Source: Apostichopus japonicus (lineage: Eukaryota; Echinodermata; Holothuroidea; Aspidochirotida; Stichopodidae). Taken from it: DNA of 64,000 nucleotides. Positions within the stretch are counted from its first letter, which is position 1. Every line of letters starts with the position of its first letter. The notes beneath the pieces were generated by a model that saw nothing but the letters and a program-made list of their open reading frames with translations, was not told the DNA's origin and did no database searches. Shown piece after piece: positions 59,101 through 64,000 of this stretch. The DNA lies in contig NC_092579.1 of the NCBI RefSeq assembly GCF_037975245.1, positions 8,957,501 through 9,021,500 of the forward strand, written 5' to 3'. Made by a program: the position numbers and the translations under genes.

Positions 59101-60125
59101 GATGTTAGAGAATATATATATTTTCCGATACACAATACAAATATATTTTTGCATAGAATATAATTTATTCTGTAGAATATATATAATTTCTTTAACAGAA
59201 TTTATATATTTTGTTAGAGAAAAATATTTTTTCTGTACCAGAATTTCAACACTTGAAAATACGCCCTGTAGTAAACCTGCCGTCCATTTTGGCCACTGCT
59301 CACTTCTTCACATTGCAAGGTTATTAGTTTGGAACGTTAGCCGGTGTGTTACGTAATCAATTTGCCAAGCCTTGCAAAGGAAACGAACGTGGGAAAGTCA
59401 CTCAAATTTCCTGCGATCTACCGCGAGTGCCTATTAAAATGTCCAAGGCAGGTAAACTGTTACAGCAGCGGTGCAGGGCGCATTTTCACTCAAATGTATA
59501 TATTTTTAGAGAATATATATTTTTTCTCTTAGAGAATATATTTTTTTTCTCTTAGAGAATAAATATATTCTTGGCATAGATAAATATAATTTTTGTGTTA
59601 GTATATATATCTTTGCAAAATATTTATTGTAAGATAATATATTTTTTTTTCTCTTAGAGAATATATATATTTTTTTTCTCTTAGAGAATAAATATATTCT
59701 TGGCATAGAAAACTATAATTTTTGTGTTAGTATAAATATTTTTACAGAATATTTATTGTAAGATAATATATATTTTTCTTTTAGAGGATAAAAATAAAAT
59801 GGCCTAAAAAAATATAAAACATTTGTGTTAGAGAATATATTTTTTTTTACAGAATATTTGCTGTAAGAGAATATATATTTTTGTTCAGAATACATATTAG
59901 TTAGGCCTATTAAGAAAATAATTTCTGTACGCATGGAGAATATATAAATATATACTTTAAATGAATAAATATAATTTACAGGGAATATATATGTGTAAAC
60001 ATATTTACATATATATAAATATGTCTAAAATGCATTTTTGAAGTTAACCATGTATGTATTTCGCAAGTACAACATATATACATTTGTATTTAAAATATTC
60101 CGCTTTCTCGCGCCACAGTGTTGGT

Positions 60126-61074
60126 GTTCTGAATTCGTGACATAGTATTATACCACAATACAGATCAATTAATGAAACCTGACATGTAGCGGTTCTGGAT
60201 TTAAATTTGAAAATCTGTCGCTTTTTTTGCCCGCTGGTCGCCGTTTTGTCTTGTATGTTTGCATGCCGTACATGAGTGCTCTATAAGCAATTAGTCAGGA
60301 AAACCTCCGTAATAGTTCCATGGAAACTGTTTTAATATTTATGAGAGACTTTTCATACTTGGGTTTTTCATTAATACTGAATCAGTATTTTTGTAAATCC
60401 ACAGTTAATTTTCTTGTATTATTTCCTGATTGTTATGAACCGTTTAAACTTGTTAAAATAATCACTAGACTGCCTATGATATGAATCAGTGCAACGAACA
60501 GTCAACGAATGATTGAAAACAATACATAAGCGAGTGAAACTGATTATCTAGCGTTTTCTGGGGTTTTATTTTGGCAAATGTAACGATTTTTGTCACCTGT
60601 CGCTGGTAACCCTGATTATTATTATGCTAACCGCTGAATGACCTTTGTTTAACCCGTACTAATTCGAAGTGATTGACAGATCAGCTGTGCCGCAACTCAT
60701 TACAACTATCTGGTACACATATGTTGTACTCCCTAACTCCGAATATTGAGCCTATCGTTTTGAATTCTACACTTGTTGCTAGCGTCCACGATTTTTATCG
60801 TCAACTCCTCTCCGAAATCGGGTGTTTTCCGTAAAAAGCTTGCATCCTGAATTCCTGATCATCCTCGGTGCAATATAAGAATCATAACTGACCTATGAAT
60901 CTAACGGAGCATTGTCACTCTAAGGCTATGAACCTTGAAAACGAAAGTTTTGGGAGCATATGTATTACGCGATTTCCGGCTGCGAATGACACATTTCCAA
61001 TCCGAATTTTTTACCGGCCCGGGCAAGGATCAGATCCAGAGTACGGCTCTAGTGCAAATGCGACTGGATCAATG
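60126..61074. other. Intergenic DNA
   Basis: No supported gene or strong repeat. Confidence 0.4.
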
Positions 61075-61082
61075 CATCAGTT

Positions 61083-62348
61083 CAGCGACGAAGCCATGAA
61101 TTTGAAAAGGGGGGAGCACTTTTCGCGATTGATATGGATTTTCAAAGTTGTTGCATGGCACGAATATCTGAGCGGAGCGCCACCATCAGTTGGCGCGGAG
61201 CGTTGAAGAAAATTTTTGGTTTTACAAACCCCTCAGATGGCCGGAAACGGCCCTTCCCGAATGTTCATTCTGATTCCCTGGCCTCTTGCTAACTTGAGAC
61301 ACCTCATTCAATATCACTTTTAAACCCCCAAAACAAACGAGTTAAAATAGTACGTAATTCAATAATACATAATGTATTAAAATTAGCAAGGTACATGTAT
61401 AGAATAGTCTTACTGTTCAACTTCTATACTTGTAGATACAAAGATAGTCCAGAAATGTCTTTGATACAACTATAGCTAGTAGTTGTCTTTGATACAACTG
61501 TAGCTAGTAAATGTTTAAGTTAGCCTAATAAGAGAAGGCGAGAGCTATCTGATTGCCATCTGATGCAAATTTCTCAAGTGTTTTCTCAACTGAAATATTA
61601 TCTGCGTAAACGGGTTCTTAACTACATGTTAAAAACTGACAAGATCGGATCCTAGTCTTTTTCGGCGGGTAGAGTGTTGAATGAAACTAAAGTGCGACAT
61701 CCTGGCTACGCCCCTGATCATATGATAGGCCTATCATTATCAGCAGATTTTGTTTCCTGTTTTAAATTCTTTTACATGTTCTCATAATATATCAGAAAGA
61801 CAAACATAGTGCTCTTTACAAGTTTTCCAGTAGGATGATTCTTGTTTATTGTCCAATGTCTGCACTTGAATACATTTGGCGAACTTAACTGATTGGCAAT
61901 ATAAACTTTCATATTTTGTAATACAGCCAGATATGCAGTGGCCTAATTTATCGCAGTGTATTAGCAGTTTAATAATTATTATAGGAAGTGCGTATCACGT
62001 ACGATTGCTAGCTTAGCTTCATAACATGCTGTTCGTGCAACAACTTAGGACGAATCATAGAACGAACGTTGTCGACGTTGTTGTGCATACAGTTCGTGAC
62101 ATTCCATAGAGTGCGGTTAGGTAGGCAATATGTATTTTATTACGCAGTGGCCAACTGTAGGCTTGTAATTGGCTATAAGCTAAATTTAGCTAATTGCATC
62201 TGCCAAACTAAGTAGTTGAATCAGTAGGCCTGAATGTTACTACGATTACAATCGAGGTAACGGAGCTGACGAGTATTCAAGATCAAAAGAGCACTGACAA
62301 AATACCATGCTAAAAAAACGACAGTGCTCCCCCCTGGCTACGTCCCTG
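61083..62348. mobile_element. MITE-like element, 1,266 bp, 8-bp target duplication
   Basis: The ends CAGCGACGAAGCCATG and, reversed, CAGGGACGTAGCCAGG are followed by a shared ggggggagcac. The flanks are CATCAGTT at 61,075-61,082 and 62,349-62,356. The left interior (about 61,144-61,305) is a partial copy of the MITE family at 52,666-53,928 (the gagcggagcgccaccat, ggccggaaacggcccttccc and ttgctaacttgagacacctc blocks). A cctggctacgcccctg terminus occurs at about 61,699-61,714. It may therefore be composite. Confidence 0.83.
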
Positions 62349-62356
62349 CATCAGTT

Positions 62357-63147
62357 TACCCCGTGGAGAGATGATCGTCTGATAAAATCAGAGGATCTGA
62401 TCTGGATCTAGTATAATAGCACAAGTCCAAGAACAGATTTAAGAGCTCCGGTAAGTGCTAATTTGCAAATTTAATCTTTATAGCAACAAATATGCTCATA
62501 TACTTCTCTAATGCATACTGTACGTGCTGCATATTTCTATAGTTTATTTCTGGCTTTTCCACTTACAAACATATCCCCCCCCCCAAAAAAAAAATAAAAA
62601 AAAATAAAATAAATAAATAACAAAACATAAATAACAGTTTGGGCATACAAAGGCTATGTCCCTGCATGGTCCAGTGTGCAGATTTTTAATCACATATCTT
62701 TCTCTCACTCTGTGTGATTGTGGAAAATAGGGACTGTGCCCGCAGGACGTGACTAGGAAAGTTATTGAAGGTCAGGCTATTTTATTGAAGTTAATGAGTT
62801 TTGTCCTTTTTTACAAGTTGTACTGAAGTTTGGTAGAAGAGTACCATTTTGACAAAATATCAAAGTTACATATTGTCAACTAGAAATTCACTTTTCAACA
62901 TTGCAGTATTGAAACTGACATTGGACAAGTCCTCTCCCTCCATACATCCACATACAGTACCTCACATATGTGCAAGATTTCATAACAGGGCTACACAGTC
63001 TGCATAAATTACTAACCTCAGAAGCAAATCAATCACAACAATATTGTCTTGCCTTGATTGCAACTCCATTGTGGAAATATAACCTGAACATTTTGTCCCT
63101 TAGTATTTGCATGGAGCTATCTGTTTATAGCTCCATGGTATTTGGTT
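62357..63147. other. Intergenic DNA
   Basis: No supported gene. A C-run and A-rich tract lies at about 62,575-62,620. Confidence 0.4.
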
Positions 63148-63155
63148 GTGGTCAA

Positions 63156-63919
63156 CAGGCGCGTAGGCAGGATTCGTTCATGGGGGGTGTTTTGCTGGAG
63201 ACTGACATGGGGGAGGGGTCTAAGGGGAGGATGTGTCCCCCGTCCCCTTTTGCGAAAAAATGGAATTTTAAGGCCTCTAGATCCAAAATGGTGTAATGTC
63301 TGAGCTCAAATCATGCAAAAGAATATTGATAATTATTTTATGAAATAATTCTATTCACATCAGAAAAATGTAATCCTATATAGACTAAATTATTGATGCA
63401 AGGAAAATGCGAACCTAAAGAGATACCTTTTTCAATATATATAATTTACAAGCAACTAGGTTCAACTTCAACTCAAAAGTTTGAACTGTAAGAAGGATAA
63501 TTTGGGGAATCAGAGATAAAAAGATCAAGGGAATTGCGGACCTATAGAGTTCTCCTTCGCTTGGACTGTAGAAGTCTGTTGACAAGCAAACTGGGAACCC
63601 AAAGAGTTAACGGTACTCTCACATCATTGATTTTGACATATTTGGTACCACGGTTCTCTTAGAGTCTCACTAAAAGTAAAGCTAAAATCCCATTAGTGCG
63701 ATAATTTAGAGTTTGTATAAGTTGGGCATATACTGTAACGTGAGTCGTGACGATAAAGAAATTGTTACAGACGAAAGTCCAATCTTCTCGGCTTCTTCGC
63801 TAATTATAACTAGTGTATCTCTCCAAGTCACTGGTATTTTCTGCATATATATTTTTAGGGGCACTTGGGCTATGGGGCGTGTTTGAACACCCAAAACACC
63901 CCCCTTGGCTACGCGCCTG
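63156..63919. mobile_element. MITE, 764 bp, 8-bp target duplication
   Basis: The ends CAGGCGCGTAGGCAGG and, reversed, CAGGCGCGTAGCCAAG are flanked by GTGGTCAA at 63,148-63,155 and 63,920-63,927. The left subterminal gggaggggtctaagggga block is shared with MITE A and the 31-kb MITE. No coding sense. Confidence 0.9.
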
Positions 63920-64000
63920 GTGGTCAAACAGTGTGTCAATAAAGGATCATATGACACCTAGCCAGTTCATATCACAGTGTAAGGCAGTTTATACTGCAGC

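Larger units (their letters stand above)
56075..60125. repeat. 4-kb foldback-like inverted repeat, AT-rich arms
   Basis: The left arm (about 56,075-56,735) and right arm (about 58,138-60,125) are reverse complements. Paired blocks include gtacttgcgaaatacataca and catggttaacttcaaaaat at the outer side, tatatttatatattctcc further in, and gtgccaactgagatgttttg at the inner side. Both arms contain degenerate tandem copies of agaatatatatttttctctta, more in the right arm. Two MITEs (56,869-57,823 and 58,308-59,100) interrupt the structure. Long inverted repeats built of tandem units resemble Foldback elements. The outer boundary is not fixed by a target duplication. Confidence 0.75.

Noticed and set aside
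58748-59356. 202-residue plus-strand open frame
   Set aside because: It crosses the right boundary of MITE B into the AT-rich foldback arm. No domain, and no continuity with any gene.

Overview
The window is nuclear DNA of an invertebrate animal. It has spliced genes with GT-AG introns, metazoan receptor parts (a tyrosine kinase, fibronectin-III-like ectodomains), a tRNA-derived SINE, and many animal DNA transposons. The families seen (expanded receptor genes, SAP/SWIM-type transposon proteins, MULE and THAP transposons) would fit a marine deuterostome such as an echinoderm or hemichordate. That is an inference; no species is identified.

Left third (1-17,136). The 3' end of a receptor tyrosine kinase gene (four exons, 647-2,381) is followed by a decayed LINE fragment (6,240-7,680). 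Next is a second gene, rebuilt here from 11 phase-compatible exons (7,818-17,136). It encodes a signal peptide, two fibronectin-III-like regions, a stalk, one membrane helix and a short tail with no kinase. Its stalk exon has been duplicated in frame within a 354-bp tandem duplication, and an intronic minisatellite seems to have grown from the end of one of its exons.

Middle (17,137-36,742). Here lie an 88-bp satellite with a perfect palindrome in most units, two orphan minus-strand exons, and a complete 6.1-kb MULE transposon (23,936-30,030) with a perfect 9-bp target duplication, a higher-order subterminal repeat and a broken transposase. After these come a short inverted-repeat element whose empty-site copy is 0.4 kb away, tandemly duplicated tRNA-derived SINEs, and simple repeats.

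Right half (36,743-64,000). A 15.5-kb Ty3/Gypsy LTR retrotransposon (36,743-52,245) has LTRs about 99% identical, a broken gag-pol and an extra two-zinc-finger ORF. A 6.2-kb inverted-repeat DNA transposon with a THAP-like exon is nested just behind that ORF. Beyond it are non-autonomous elements with 8-bp target duplications (one inserted into its own relative), a SAP-domain transposon protein fragment, and a 4-kb AT-rich foldback-like inverted repeat.

Only the two receptor genes look like host genes. Most of the rest is transposon-derived, and the nesting gives a relative order of insertions.
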